Assembly (NCBI GenBank): GCA_041394905.1 | Contig: JAWKHJ010000003.1 | Span: 186,001-250,000 of the forward strand | Reading direction: 5' to 3' | Length of the DNA: 64,000 nucleotides | Source: RI-231 sp041394905 | GTDB taxonomy: Bacteria; Acidobacteriota; Terriglobia; Bryobacterales; UBA6623 | Part shown: positions 55,307-64,000 of the stretch, in pieces | How the letters are laid out: each line of letters starts with the position of its first letter | How positions within the stretch are numbered: position 1 is the stretch's first letter | Position numbers and translations under genes: made by a program | The notes under the pieces: model-generated | What the model was told of the DNA's origin: nothing | Database searches by the model: none | What the model saw: only the letters and a program-made list of their open reading frames with translations

Positions 55307-55924
55307 CTAAAGCTCGCGGACTTCGAGGGCGCGGTAGTAGAGCGGCCAGCCTTCGGCTTGCAGGCAGATGTTGCCTTCTTCGGGCGAGAGGTCGTGGCCT
55401 TCGTTGATCTTCTGACCGTTGAGGATGATGGTCGCGACTCCGCCTTTGCTCTGTACCTCGATCTTGTCCCAATCGCCGAAGGGGATGCGATGTTCGTCGA
55501 TGGGGCCGCGGCGCGCGCCTTTGACGTCGCCGCCGCGCACGCCGAACAGGCTGCCGGCCTCGCCGTAGTGGCCTTGCACTTCGAGCGAGCGCGGCCAGCG
55601 GTCGTTGACCTCTTGGGCGTTGATGAAGAAGCCGGCGTTCGGCCAATGGTCGGGCGCTTCCTGCACCCAGCCTTCCTTGATGAAGCGCCATTCGGCGCGA
55701 AAGACGAAGTCGCGGTAGATCTTCTTGCTGCGCAGAAAGCTGTCTGGAACGCCGGCGCAATAGATCATGCCGTCGCGCATGGACCAGGTGTCGGCGTCGC
55801 CGCCTTCCTGCGTCCAGAGCTCGCTGATGCTGCTCTTGGGCATGAGCGAGGTGAAGCCTTGCGATTCTTTTGCGCACGCCACTGTGGCGGCGCCGAGGGT
55901 CAGCAAAACGGATCTGCGTGTCAC
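55307..55924 (-). CDS. DUF1080 protein, Tat-exported lipoprotein
   Basis: A 205-residue exported protein: twin-arginine leader TRRSVLLTLGAATVAC with a lipobox-like TVAC, then a DUF1080 domain (DADTWSMRDGMIYCAGVPDSFLRS, WPNAGFFINAQEVND, GGVATIILNGQKINEGHD, YYRALEVREL). The GTG at 55924 is preferred because GGGAGA lies upstream at good spacing; a TTG at 55945 is the alternative and would overlap the isomerase stop. Its partner genes suggest processing of oxidised (keto) sugars. Confidence 0.85.
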   Translation of the reverse strand: MTRRSVLLTLGAATVACAKESQGFTSLMPKSSISELWTQEGGDADTWSMRDGMIYCAGVPDSFLRSKKIYRDFVFRAEWRFIKEGWVQEAPDHWPNAGFFINAQEVNDRWPRSLEVQGHYGEAGSLFGVRGGDVKGARRGPIDEHRIPFGDWDKIEVQSKGGVATIILNGQKINEGHDLSPEEGNICLQAEGWPLYYRALEVREL

Positions 55925-55941
55925 GGAATCTCTCCCGGCGA

Positions 55942-56867
55942 TCAAGCCTTTTTCTGGGGGTTTGCAGGCCGCGCGTGACGGTCTCGAGGAACTCGCGGGC
56001 CCGGCGGGCTAGCGCGTCAACGCCATCGGGGGTCGTGGGACGCGGCAGCAGCGGCTCGAAAATGTTCTCGCAGACGAGCGGCAAGTCGAGACCCGTGTAG
56101 GCGACGGGCTCGAGAAGGCGGTAGTGGTCAATCTCGCCGAAGCCTGGGCCGCAGTCTTGGTCGACGGGCCAATCGCGATGATCCTTGATGCAGAAGCCGC
56201 GAACTTCGTGCGCGCAGGCCTGGATGTCGGGAATCGGGTCGTCCCCCTCGTAGTCCATCACGTTCCCGGCGTCATAGCCGACCTTGACGCCCTCGTCGGC
56301 GACCTTGTCAACGATACGAAGACAGTCCAGGCCGGTGGCGGTGTTGCCGCCATGCTGCTTGACGAGAATGGTCACGCCGTTGTCGCGCGCGATGGGGCCG
56401 AGCTTCTTGAGGTTCTCGATCCAGATCTCTTCCCCGCCCGCCTCGATGTGCCCGAAGGTCAGCACAAAGGGAATGCCGGCGGCGGCGGCTTGCTTGATAC
56501 GGCGAGTGTGATCGCGGACGGAATGCTCGTCGGCCACATAGACGCGCGAAAACATCATGACCGGCTCGAGGCCGCGGTCGCGGCACATGGCGCCCAAACG
56601 CTTGGCTTCCGAAGGAGGCGCCGCGAAGTCGATCACCTCCTTGGGCTGCCCGTCCGGGCCGGGATGGCGAGTGCCCCAACCAACGTACTTGTATCCCGCA
56701 CCGGCCAAGCCGTCGAGCGCGCGCTCAAACGGGAACGGCTGATAGGGGTACGTCATGCAGGCGATCTGGAAGTTGGTCGCCTTGCCCTTCGCCGCCGGCG
56801 CGGCGGCTGCGGCGGCGGCCAAGGCAAACAACCCGCGGCGGGTGAACTTGAATCCTGGGGAGGTCAT
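55942..56867 (-). CDS. Sugar phosphate isomerase/epimerase-like TIM barrel, exported
   Basis: About 308 residues: a Tat-type leader (FTRRGLFALAAAAAAAPAA) then a xylose-isomerase-like barrel (FQIACMTYPYQPFPFERALDGL, GYKYVGWGTRHPG, GIPFVLTFGHIEAGGEEIW, VGYDAGNVMDYEGDDP, HEVRGFCIKDHRDW, LVCENIFEPLLPRP). The ATG at 56867 has GGAG eight bases upstream. As sequenced no stop ends the gene; one extra base in the CCCCC or AAAAA run near 55955 gives a natural end (QKKA) at TGA 55942-55944, just before DUF1080. The metal-binding His, Glu and Asp residues suggest an active epimerase or dehydratase. Confidence 0.8.
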
Positions 56868-56901
56868 CTCGCTTCTCCTCGTTGGCGCTGCTACCGGCGC
56901 G

Positions 56902-58350
56902 CTACTCCGGCGGGGTGACAAACCAGTCGGGCCGCGTGAACTTGGGCAACGGCTCGCCCTCGGCGTAGCGGCGCGCCAGATCCGCCGCCGACTCGACGAT
57001 GCGAGCCATTTCCGGATAGCGGATCTTGTCCGGCGTATCGCTCGGCTGATGGTAATCGTCGTGGAAACCGGTGAAGTAGAACAAGAAGGGCCGATCGGCG
57101 CGGGCAAAGTGGTAGGTGTCCGTTAGGTAGACCAGCCGCCAATCCGGTTGACGATCCGGGATGAGCTTGATGCCGCGCGCTTCGGCGCATTCCGCTGCGG
57201 CGGCGAACAAGTCGGGGCTGCCGTCGGCGACGCCTTCGATCGTGCCGTCCGAGCGGCCGATCATGTCGAGATTGAGCTGCACGCCCAGGCTGCGGATGGG
57301 CACGAGCGGGTGGGCATTGTAGAAGGCCGAGCCCAGGATGGCGCGCTCTTCGCCGCTGCCGAAGAAGACCAGTACGGATCGCCGCCGCGAAGATTCCGCC
57401 AACTCGCGTACGACCTCGAGCACCCCGGCGACGCCGGAGGCGTTGTCATCGGCGCCGGGCCACATCTTGTGGCCTTCGGGAGTCTCGTGCAGCCCAAGGT
57501 GATCGTAGTGCGCCGAGAGCAGAATGTATTCATTGCGCAGCTCCGGATCATTGCCCGGGAGCACGCCGACGACGTTACTCGCTTCGCCTTGGCGCACCGG
57601 TGCATCCACGCGCACCTCGAGCATGGCGTCGAGCGGCCCTTTGGATGACGCGTCGAACGAGCGGCCCAGGGCTGCTTCAAATGCGGAACGGCGCACGATG
57701 ACAATCGGGCTGAGCGCGGACGCGTGGCCAACTCCCGGCTCTCGCAGGAAGCTGACGGTTGCGTCGCGCATTTGCCGAAAAAAACGCGATTCCTCGTCCG
57801 CGCCTGAGTCGAGCTCGTCGCTGAGGTAGACGATCATGCGGGCGCCACGCACAGTAGCCGCCACGATCTTACCCAGCGCACGGTCGGGGCCGAAGACCTT
57901 GTCCGGGTCGAGCTCCCACGGCGCGCCTTTGATGGCGACCGCCGCGCCGCCATCCAGCGCAATCCCATCCAGATCGTTCAGGCCCGGCGCGACCACGCCC
58001 TGGCCCACGCCGACGAGCGGGTAGCAAAAAGGGCTTCCGGCCGGGTCGCGCGAGATGTTCCAGAAGACGTAATCATCGGCCGCAAGCGTGCGTCCACCGA
58101 CCGAAACTTCGACGGTTGCGGCATCGGGCCGGTAATCGCCCAACCGGTAGATTTGCCGCATGGATGAGCCCGAAACGGGCCGAACGCCTAGGGCGCGCAG
58201 ACGCGTTTCGAGGTAGAGCGCCGCGATGTCGAGTCCACGGCTGGGAGTTCCGCGGCCCTCGAGCTCGGGTGAGGCAAGGAAGTCGACATCAGCGCGCAAG
58301 CGCGCGATGCGCTCGTTCGCTAGGTTGAGGTTCTTCTCAGCCAGCGTCAC
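56902..58350 (-). CDS. M28 family metallopeptidase
   Basis: A 482-residue aminopeptidase-like protein. Zinc ligands are in LLSAHYDHLGLH, WPGADDNASGVAG, GSGEERAILGSA (catalytic Glu), LNLDMIGRSD and FHDDYHQPSDTPDK. A PA-like insert (about residues 120-230) lies before the peptidase part. Unlike most M28 proteins it shows no signal peptide from the GTG start at 58350, which overlaps the ROK stop (GTGA); export would need another start. It precedes the isomerase by 34 bases. Confidence 0.85.
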   Translation of the reverse strand: MTLAEKNLNLANERIARLRADVDFLASPELEGRGTPSRGLDIAALYLETRLRALGVRPVSGSSMRQIYRLGDYRPDAATVEVSVGGRTLAADDYVFWNISRDPAGSPFCYPLVGVGQGVVAPGLNDLDGIALDGGAAVAIKGAPWELDPDKVFGPDRALGKIVAATVRGARMIVYLSDELDSGADEESRFFRQMRDATVSFLREPGVGHASALSPIVIVRRSAFEAALGRSFDASSKGPLDAMLEVRVDAPVRQGEASNVVGVLPGNDPELRNEYILLSAHYDHLGLHETPEGHKMWPGADDNASGVAGVLEVVRELAESSRRRSVLVFFGSGEERAILGSAFYNAHPLVPIRSLGVQLNLDMIGRSDGTIEGVADGSPDLFAAAAECAEARGIKLIPDRQPDWRLVYLTDTYHFARADRPFLFYFTGFHDDYHQPSDTPDKIRYPEMARIVESAADLARRYAEGEPLPKFTRPDWFVTPPE

Positions 58351-59576
58351 GCCCGAGCCTCCGCGCTCGTCGAGCCGGCGGAGGCAAGCGACGGCAGGTT
58401 TCCGCTATCGAACAACTCTCGGAGCGGCAGCACAGCCGCACCGACGAGAGAAGCTTGACCGGCCAGCGCGGAAGGGCGCAAAACCAGGTCTCGAAAGCCT
58501 AGGAACTCACGTCCACGGGGGAACTGGTCTCGGATCGCCGGGCCAACGATATTCCAGGCTTCGGTGATCAGACCATCGACGATGACCGCATCCGGGTCCA
58601 AGCCCCAGACCATGTTGTAAATGCCGACGCCGAGATACCGCGCGGTCTCGCGCAGCGCGGTCTCGGCGTGCGCGTCGCCGCTCTGAGCCAGATGGCAGAT
58701 TTGGCGCACCTGCGCTCCAACGTCGCCGCCGGAATCCTTTCCTCCGCTTACCGCCTGATAGCGCGCGATCGTCGCACAATCGGAGGCTAGCTGCTCGAGA
58801 CAGCCGGGGCGGTCGTGCCGCGCCTCGTCCTCGCGATACTCCACGACCATCTGCCCAAACTCGCCTGCGGCCATGTGCTGTCCGGCGTAGACTTCACCGT
58901 CGAACAGGATGCTGACGCCGATACCTTCCTGTACGCCGACGAAGAGCAGGCATTGCGCGTCGCGCACGTCCGGGCTGCCGTAGTGATACTCCGCGAAAGA
59001 GGCGGCGCGCACGTTGTTCTCGATGAAGACGGGGAGCCCCAAACGCTCCTCGAGCTCCTGGCGCGCAGGATAGGCGTACCAACCGACGTCGTGGCCCAAC
59101 TCGACTACGCCGGCCTGGCTATCGACCAAGCCGCCGATGCTGATGCCGACGCCGATCAGTTCGCGATCCGGCTGCGCTTCGATCTGCTCTTCGACGACCC
59201 TGGCGATCACCTCGAGCGTCTTGGCCGGCTCGGACGGGGTGCGCAGAAAGGGCAAGTCACGTACGCTGCCGCTCGGGGAACTGGTCGAGAAGCGGATCTC
59301 CCAACTGCGAATGTCGACGCCAATCGAGAAGTAGCGCTGGTCACTGAGCCGCAACCGTATCGCCGGCCGGCCGCCCGTGGAGCGCTCGAAGCCTTCTTCC
59401 TCGACGATCCCATTCTTGATGAGCTCAGCAACAGTTCGCGAAACCGACGCTTCCGATAGACCGGAACGCTGCGCGATCTCGGCGCGGGACAGACGGCGGT
59501 GGCGACGGAGCAACCGTGAAACGATGCCGCGGCTGCCCGGCAAACGGGCGTTGCGGCGCGACCCAAGGGCGAGCAT
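58347..59576 (-). CDS. ROK family transcriptional regulator
   Basis: A 409-residue NagC/XylR-type repressor. The N-terminal winged helix-turn-helix (SRAEIAQRSGLSEASVSRTVAEL) is followed by a ROK sugar-kinase-like fold (GVGISIGGLVDSQAGVV, PVFIENNVRAASFAEYHYG, HMAAGEFGQMVVEY, CLEQLASDCA with part of the zinc motif). The sugar-kinase Asp appears to be replaced in ENNVRA, usual for pure regulators. The start was set at MLALGSRRNARLPG; an ATG 17 codons upstream (59627) is possible. It is divergent from a TonB receptor. Confidence 0.88.
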   Translation of the reverse strand: MLALGSRRNARLPGSRGIVSRLLRRHRRLSRAEIAQRSGLSEASVSRTVAELIKNGIVEEEGFERSTGGRPAIRLRLSDQRYFSIGVDIRSWEIRFSTSSPSGSVRDLPFLRTPSEPAKTLEVIARVVEEQIEAQPDRELIGVGISIGGLVDSQAGVVELGHDVGWYAYPARQELEERLGLPVFIENNVRAASFAEYHYGSPDVRDAQCLLFVGVQEGIGVSILFDGEVYAGQHMAAGEFGQMVVEYREDEARHDRPGCLEQLASDCATIARYQAVSGGKDSGGDVGAQVRQICHLAQSGDAHAETALRETARYLGVGIYNMVWGLDPDAVIVDGLITEAWNIVGPAIRDQFPRGREFLGFRDLVLRPSALAGQASLVGAAVLPLRELFDSGNLPSLASAGSTSAEARA

Positions 59577-59617
59577 GAAAGGTTCATGGTATGTCAGTCC
59601 CGCAGAATGGCGCAAAG

Positions 59618-59639
59618 TTTTTTTCATGCGGGAAGAAAT
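59618..59639. promoter_or_regulatory. Candidate ROK-type operator
   Basis: TTTTTTTC-N6-GAAGAAAT has imperfect dyad symmetry (six of eight pairs) and an AT-rich core between flanks of GC-rich DNA, 42 bases before the ROK ATG. NagC/Mlc sites are AT-rich palindromes of similar size. Low certainty. Confidence 0.3.
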
Positions 59640-59707
59640 CAGCCACCGCCTTCCAGGCAGCTCAAAAAGGGCTTCAGCCCCTTATCAGAAGCATTCGCAA
59701 TAACTTG

Positions 59708-59737
59708 TTGACACTCTCAGAAAACCTTCGCTATCCT
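59708..59737 (+). promoter_or_regulatory. Sigma-70-type promoter of the TonB receptor
   Basis: TTGACA at 59708-59713 and TATCCT at 59732-59737 are separated by 18 bases. They lie 76 bases before the receptor ATG and are unusually good for this GC-rich window. Confidence 0.55.
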
Positions 59738-59812
59738 CTCCAGATCCAAATGTTTCTTGCGCCACGTAAGTAAGCACGAAGCATGGGCTCCCCTTCGGAG
59801 GATCACCAACAG

Positions 59813-62800
59813 ATGAAGTCGATCGTCTCGTTAGAAAGACTGCTCGCGTTCTCTCTGGCCTTGCTGCTCACCTGTGCAGCGGCCGCTCAAACGGGGTTAG
59901 GCGTTGTGAATGGAACTGTGTCGGACGCGTCCGGCGCTGTCATTCCAGGCGCGCTCATTCGCTTGACCGACCAAGCAACGAACATCGTTCGTGAGGCCCA
60001 ATCCTCGGAAGTGGGCTTCTATCAGTTCAACGCCGTTCCCCTCGGGAACTACAAACTCATGGTCGAGACGGCTGGCTTCAGCCAGTTCGAGACCGAATTC
60101 ACGGTCCAGGCCGGACAGACGCTGGAGATCAATCCGGCGCTCGAAGTCGGCAATGTCGAGACCGTTGTTCAGGTTTCGGGCGCCGCGCCGATCATCGCAA
60201 CCACGGGCGCGGACATTTCCGACGTCAAAGATCTCCAACGCATTCGCCAATTGCCGCTGAACGGGCGCGACGTGACGAGCCTGTTCGTCTTGACGCCCGG
60301 CGTGGAAGGCGGCGGCCCCAACAGCGGCGGCGGCAGCCCGCGCGTCAACGGCATGAAAGTCGGTTCGACGGAAATGCTGCTCGACGGCGTCTCGCTGGTT
60401 GACCGCTTCGGCGGCGGCATGGCCCGCGTCCAACCCGGTTTGGACACCGTCCAAGAGTTCCGCATCGAAACCATCGGCTCGAGCGCTCGCTACAGCCGGC
60501 CGGCGACCGTCACGTTGGTGACCCGCAGCGGAACGAACGAATTCCACGGCAGCACGTTTTGGACGCACCGCAACAACTCCGCGGGGCTGCGCGCGAGGCA
60601 ACGGCAAGACGGCAACGAGGCGGCCCAGCTGATCCGCAATGAGTTCGGTTTTTCGGCCGGCGGCCGCTCATCAAGAACCGCACGTTCTGGTTCGCCGCCT
60701 ATGAAGGCTCGCGCCTGCGCCAACGGTCGTTCGCCGGCGCGCCGGTTCCGACCGCGGACATGTGGAACGGCAACCTGAGCAACTTAGTCGACGGCAACAG
60801 CATCCAGACGACGGTGTTTGACCCGTTGACGACCGGCGCCAATGGCACCCGCGAGCTGTTCCCCAATTTGCAGATCCCGACGAGCCGGATCAGCCACTAC
60901 GGCCAGGTGATGGCCTCGCAGACGCCCTTGCCGACCTTGAACGTCAACCCGCTGGTGGGACGCAACTTCGAAGCTTTCTATCCGCTGACGACCGACACGG
61001 ATCAGTTCACGGTGAAAGGCGACCACCGCTTCTCCGACACGGACTTCCTCTCGGCCCGCTTCACCCGCGCGCGCACCGACCGCGTGCAAGCCGGCGGTGT
61101 GTACGGCACGCCCCGGTCGGTTGCGACAATTGCGGCGGCTCGAGCCGGAACAACGCCGACATCTACTCGACGATGGTGCGTTGGAACCACGTGTTCTCGC
61201 CCGCGATGACCAACGAGCTGCAAGCGTCGAACCACCGCTCGCCGAAGTCTTCGGGCACGTTGGGCGACAACACCGCCTGGGCCGACGAGCTCGGTTTGCC
61301 GAATCCGTTCGGCGTGACGGGCTGGCCGACCATCTGCGGCCTCGACAGCTTCCTTTACTCCAAGGATGGGGCTGCTGGGACGGCGACAACCGCAAGGACG
61401 AGGCGCTCACCTCCTACCAGATCAACGACGACGTGACCTGGGTGAAGGGCAAGCACTCGATGAACTTCGGCGTAAAGCTGCGCCAGGAGTACAACAACGT
61501 TCGCGAACTGCAGCAGGCGCAGGGCTCTCACGAGTTCGGCCCCGGCTGGACCTCGCAGTTCGACCCGAACGACCAGCAGGCGGTTTCGTATACAGGAAGC
61601 GGCCTCGGCAGCACCTTGTTGGGCTTGCCGACGTACCTTTCAAACCAAGCTAACCGCGGCTACTTCTATTTCCAGCAATTTGAGCTGGGCGCATATTTCC
61701 AGGACAGCTGGAAGGTCAACCAGCGCCTGACGCTCGAGCTCGGCGTACGGTATGACCGCTGGGCCCCATACGGCGAGAAGTACAACCGCCTGGTGAACGT
61801 GGATCTGACGAGCTACGAGAACCAATTCCAGGTGATCACGCCTGGCGATTCCACGATGGAGAGCCTACCGGGCATTCTGCCCTCGATGCTCGACTCGTGG
61901 GCGCTGCGCGGGCTGACGTGGACGACAGCGAATTCGGCGGGGTTCCCGAGCAAGCTGATTCCGGCCGACAACAACAACTTCGGGCCGCGGCTCGGCGCCG
62001 CCTACCGCATCAACGACAAGCTCGTGGTGCGCGCAAGCTACGGCGAGTACTTCTGGACCATGCCTCTGTCGCAGATCCTGCAAACCTCGCGTACGAACCC
62101 GCCGCTCAACCTGCGCTACCAGAACGACGTTTCGACGCAGCAGGGCACGCAACCCTACTACGCGATCTCGACCGCGCCGGCAAACAACGACTACGTGCAG
62201 AACAACAGCGTGCCCACCGACGGCATCGTTCCCTTGAGCATCAACGCACAGCCGATGATGGCTTGGGACGTGCGCGACTGGAGCGACAACCGCATGCAGT
62301 CGTGGCACTTCACCGTCGAGCGCGCACTCGGCGGCAACACCGCGCTTCGTTTGAGCTACCTGGGCAACCATGGTCGCGACCTCGAACAGCGGTTCCAGGT
62401 CAACCCGCGTGAGTCGGAGTGGAACTACCAGGCGCGTACGGGCGAGATCCGTCCGGGCCGTCTGGACCTGATGCGCCCGAATCCGGATTGGAACTTCAGC
62501 GCGCTGAACCACACCGGCTACTCCAACAGCAACTCGCTGCAAGCGGAGATCGAGAGGCGCTACTCGAACGGCATCGCCTTCCAGTGGTTCTACACGTTCA
62601 GCCGCACGATGACTACGAGCGACGCCGGCGGATTCACCAGCGGCAACGGCTCGATCAATGCCACGGGTACGGCCAACTTCGATGTGCCGGCTGTATCGCA
62701 GTTGCTCGGCGAGCCAAACCTCAGCTACGACGAGCGCCTACGTCTGGGCTACGTCAACAGCGGCAGCGTTCCCGCGCACCGCACTAGCTGGAACGCGCTG

Positions 62801-63428
62801 ATTGACCTCCCGTTTGGCAAGGGCAAAAAGTTCGGCCGCAACGCCTCGGGCGTGCTCAACGGCATCATCGGCGGATGGCAGCTCGCCACCATCGGCACCT
62901 GGACGAGCGGCTTCTGGCGTGGCGTAGGCTCGGGCTACCTGTTCGGCGATCCGACGCTGTCGGGCGCTCAGCAAATCGAGATGACCTTCGGCGGGCAGCG
63001 CCGGCGGCTCTTCTTCCGCGGCGACTTCGATCCGACGCTGGCAACCGACGTCGACTCCGCGGCTTTGCAGGGACTCGTACCGACTGACCGCTCGCAGCGC
63101 GTCGCTGCATCCGCTGGGCTCGGCCTTCAACAACCGGCTGCCGCAGCAGCTCGCCGATGGCTCGATCCGCGAGACGACGGTAACGGACAACGTGAGCTGG
63201 AATCAGCGGAACTTCTTCCGCGGACCGTCGTTCTTCAACACCGACATCTCGCTGTTCAAGAACTTCTACATGGGTGAGGGCATGAACCTGCGCTTCACAG
63301 CGGACTTCTTCAACGCCTTCAACACGCCGATGGATCTCGATCCGGATGGCACGACCGGCCTGCAGGATCTGAGCCAACAGCGCAACGATCCTCGCATCAT
63401 CCAGTTCTCGCTGCGCTTCACCTGGTAG
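59813..63428 (+). CDS. TonB-dependent receptor-like protein (Oar type), four frameshifts
   Basis: About 1,200 residues. A signal peptide (LLAFSLALLLTCAAAAQ), a carboxypeptidase-regulatory Ig domain (VVNGTVSDASGAVIPGALIRLTD), a plug (IRQLPLNGRDVTSLFVLTPGV) and a beta-barrel ending RIIQFSLRFTW form a normal receptor. The frame changes at about 60662, 61125, 61370 and 63107; the order of family blocks is unbroken (FGFSAGG, ADMWNGNLSNLVDGN, NADIYSTMVRWNHVF, DDVTWVKGKHSMNFG, LHPLGSAFNNRLP). The ATG at 59813 is preferred because it opens the signal peptide and follows GGAGG. It is divergent from the ROK regulator, so it is a likely regulated target. Confidence 0.82.
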
Positions 63429-63462
63429 GCGAGGTCGCAGTTCGTACAACTTGGAAGGACTG

Positions 63463-63491
63463 GGGGGCCGGCAGATTGCGGCCCCCTTTTT
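63463..63491 (+). terminator. Rho-independent terminator
   Basis: GGGGGCCG pairs with CGGCCCCC across an 8-base loop and is followed by TTTTT, 34 bases after the receptor stop codon. Confidence 0.85.
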
Positions 63492-63524
63492 CTTGGTTGC
63501 GATAATCAGACGAAGCGGAACGAG

Positions 63525-64000
63525 ATGCGTATCCGAGCGGCGGCGATGGTCATGGTGGTTTGTTTGCGGCTGACCGCCGCGGAGCCGCCTGCGCTGCCGG
63601 AAGTCGATCTCGGCTCCGTTCAAGCTCCTTACCGCACACTCGTGGAGCAAGCGCTTGTGCAGGCGAATGCGCAGGCAAACGACGTAGCAGCGGTCGGCGA
63701 GCTCTGCGGCATCCTGCTGTCTGTCAACCAGCCGGAACATGCGGCGGCTTGCTACCGAAGGGCGCGCGCCCTGGAGCCGAGCGAGTTTCGCTGGGGCTAC
63801 TACCAGGCCGTCGCGCTCGAAGGGCTGGGACGCCGCGCTGAGGCGGTCGAGGTTTTGCTCGAGATCAAGCCCGCCGCAGGGGCTACGCACCGTACTATGT
63901 GCGACTCGGCGACCTGTTGCGCGAGCAGGGCCGGACAGAGGAGTCCGCGGCCGAGCTAGAAGGTGCAGTCGAGATGCAGCCGGATCTGGCCTCGGCCTAT
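63525..64000 (+). CDS. TPR protein, cut by the window edge, one frameshift
   Basis: An ATG opens a signal peptide (MVMVVCLRLTAA), then TPR-like helices (VGELCGILLSVNQPEHAAACYRRARALEPSEFRWGYYQAVALEGLGRRAEAVE). Near 63878 the frame shifts and the TPR pattern goes on as YAPYYVRLGDLLREQGRTEES and AVEMQPDLASAY to the end. It is partial at the right edge. Similar secreted TPR proteins in this group sometimes carry ASPIC or UnbV-like domains, but none is visible. Confidence 0.65.

Noticed and set aside
54689..55978. Plus-strand frame of 429 residues opposite dusB and DUF1080
   Set aside because: Antisense shadow of two confident genes; no domain pattern.
54888..57107. A 739-residue frame joining the isomerase to downstream genes
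   Set aside because: Only 55942-56867 shows isomerase character. The rest is read-through of the M28, DUF1080 and dusB genes in wrong frames caused by a missing base at the isomerase end.
1..64000. Prophage, insertion sequence or integron
   Set aside because: No transposase, integrase, phage structural gene or target-site duplication was recognised on either strand.

Overview
The window is GC-rich, densely coded bacterial chromosome. Its gene families point to an acidobacterium of the Bryobacterales/Solibacter type: Oar-like TonB receptors with an N-terminal carboxypeptidase-regulatory domain, a TIGR03437-type 'Solibacter' domain followed by NHL repeats, DUF1080 proteins, a PVC-type heme dehydrogenase, formylglycine sulfatases and many SDR and TPR proteins. 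This lineage call rests on family content only. No rRNA, tRNA, CRISPR array, insertion sequence or prophage was recognised.

Layout. 0-2.1 kb: nagA, divergent from an alpha/beta hydrolase. 2.4-5.1 kb: three badly frame-broken genes (TPR protein, radical SAM protein, esterase) and a small orphan gene. 5.5-7.8 kb: fabF, acpP and lexA. 7.8-10.7 kb: a nitrilase-fold amidohydrolase with nicotinate phosphoribosyltransferase, facing a stress-type flavin/PLP-fold protein. 10.7-18.3 kb: one long minus-strand run, scpA-scpB-rluB-heme dehydrogenase-PQQ-like propeller. 18.5-21.3 kb: a second frame-broken area (PIG-L deacetylase, small DUF4926-like fragments, SDR, LuxR regulator). 21.4-26.7 kb: an FHA/GAF/degenerate AAA+/Fis regulator, M20 peptidase, PilT-like ATPase and DUF1080 lipoprotein. 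26.8-31.7 kb: AhpD-like protein, tartrate/malate dehydrogenase and an intact TonB-type receptor. 31.9-38.9 kb: SelA-like PLP enzyme, HD-GYP response regulator, sulfatase, zinc alcohol dehydrogenase, lytic transglycosylase and threonine synthase, with two patches of palindromic intergenic repeats. 39.0-45.0 kb: a secreted protein of about 1,988 residues with NHL repeats and seven nearly identical 98-residue repeats. 45.3-54.2 kb: TerB-like protein, second sulfatase, bacilliredoxin, DUF427, SixA, TPR membrane protein, SDR, a CheY-CheC pair and a membrane protein. 54.2-63.4 kb: a five-gene minus-strand operon (ROK regulator, M28 peptidase, sugar isomerase-like TIM barrel, DUF1080, dusB) divergent from a second TonB-type receptor. 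The right edge cuts a TPR gene.

How it fits together. Much of the content suggests use of complex glycans: N-acetylglucosamine catabolism, sulfatases, two TonB-type receptors, two DUF1080 proteins and a ROK-controlled locus. A second theme is signalling, with HD-GYP, CheY/CheC, LuxR and FHA proteins.

Quality caveat. More than thirty single-base frame changes break otherwise well-conserved proteins. Several fall in short homopolymers. Inside the 294-bp tandem repeat two units are exactly 293 bp, at the two frame breaks. I read most of these as sequence or assembly errors and give the full gene span, labelling the worst cases 'pseudogene'.
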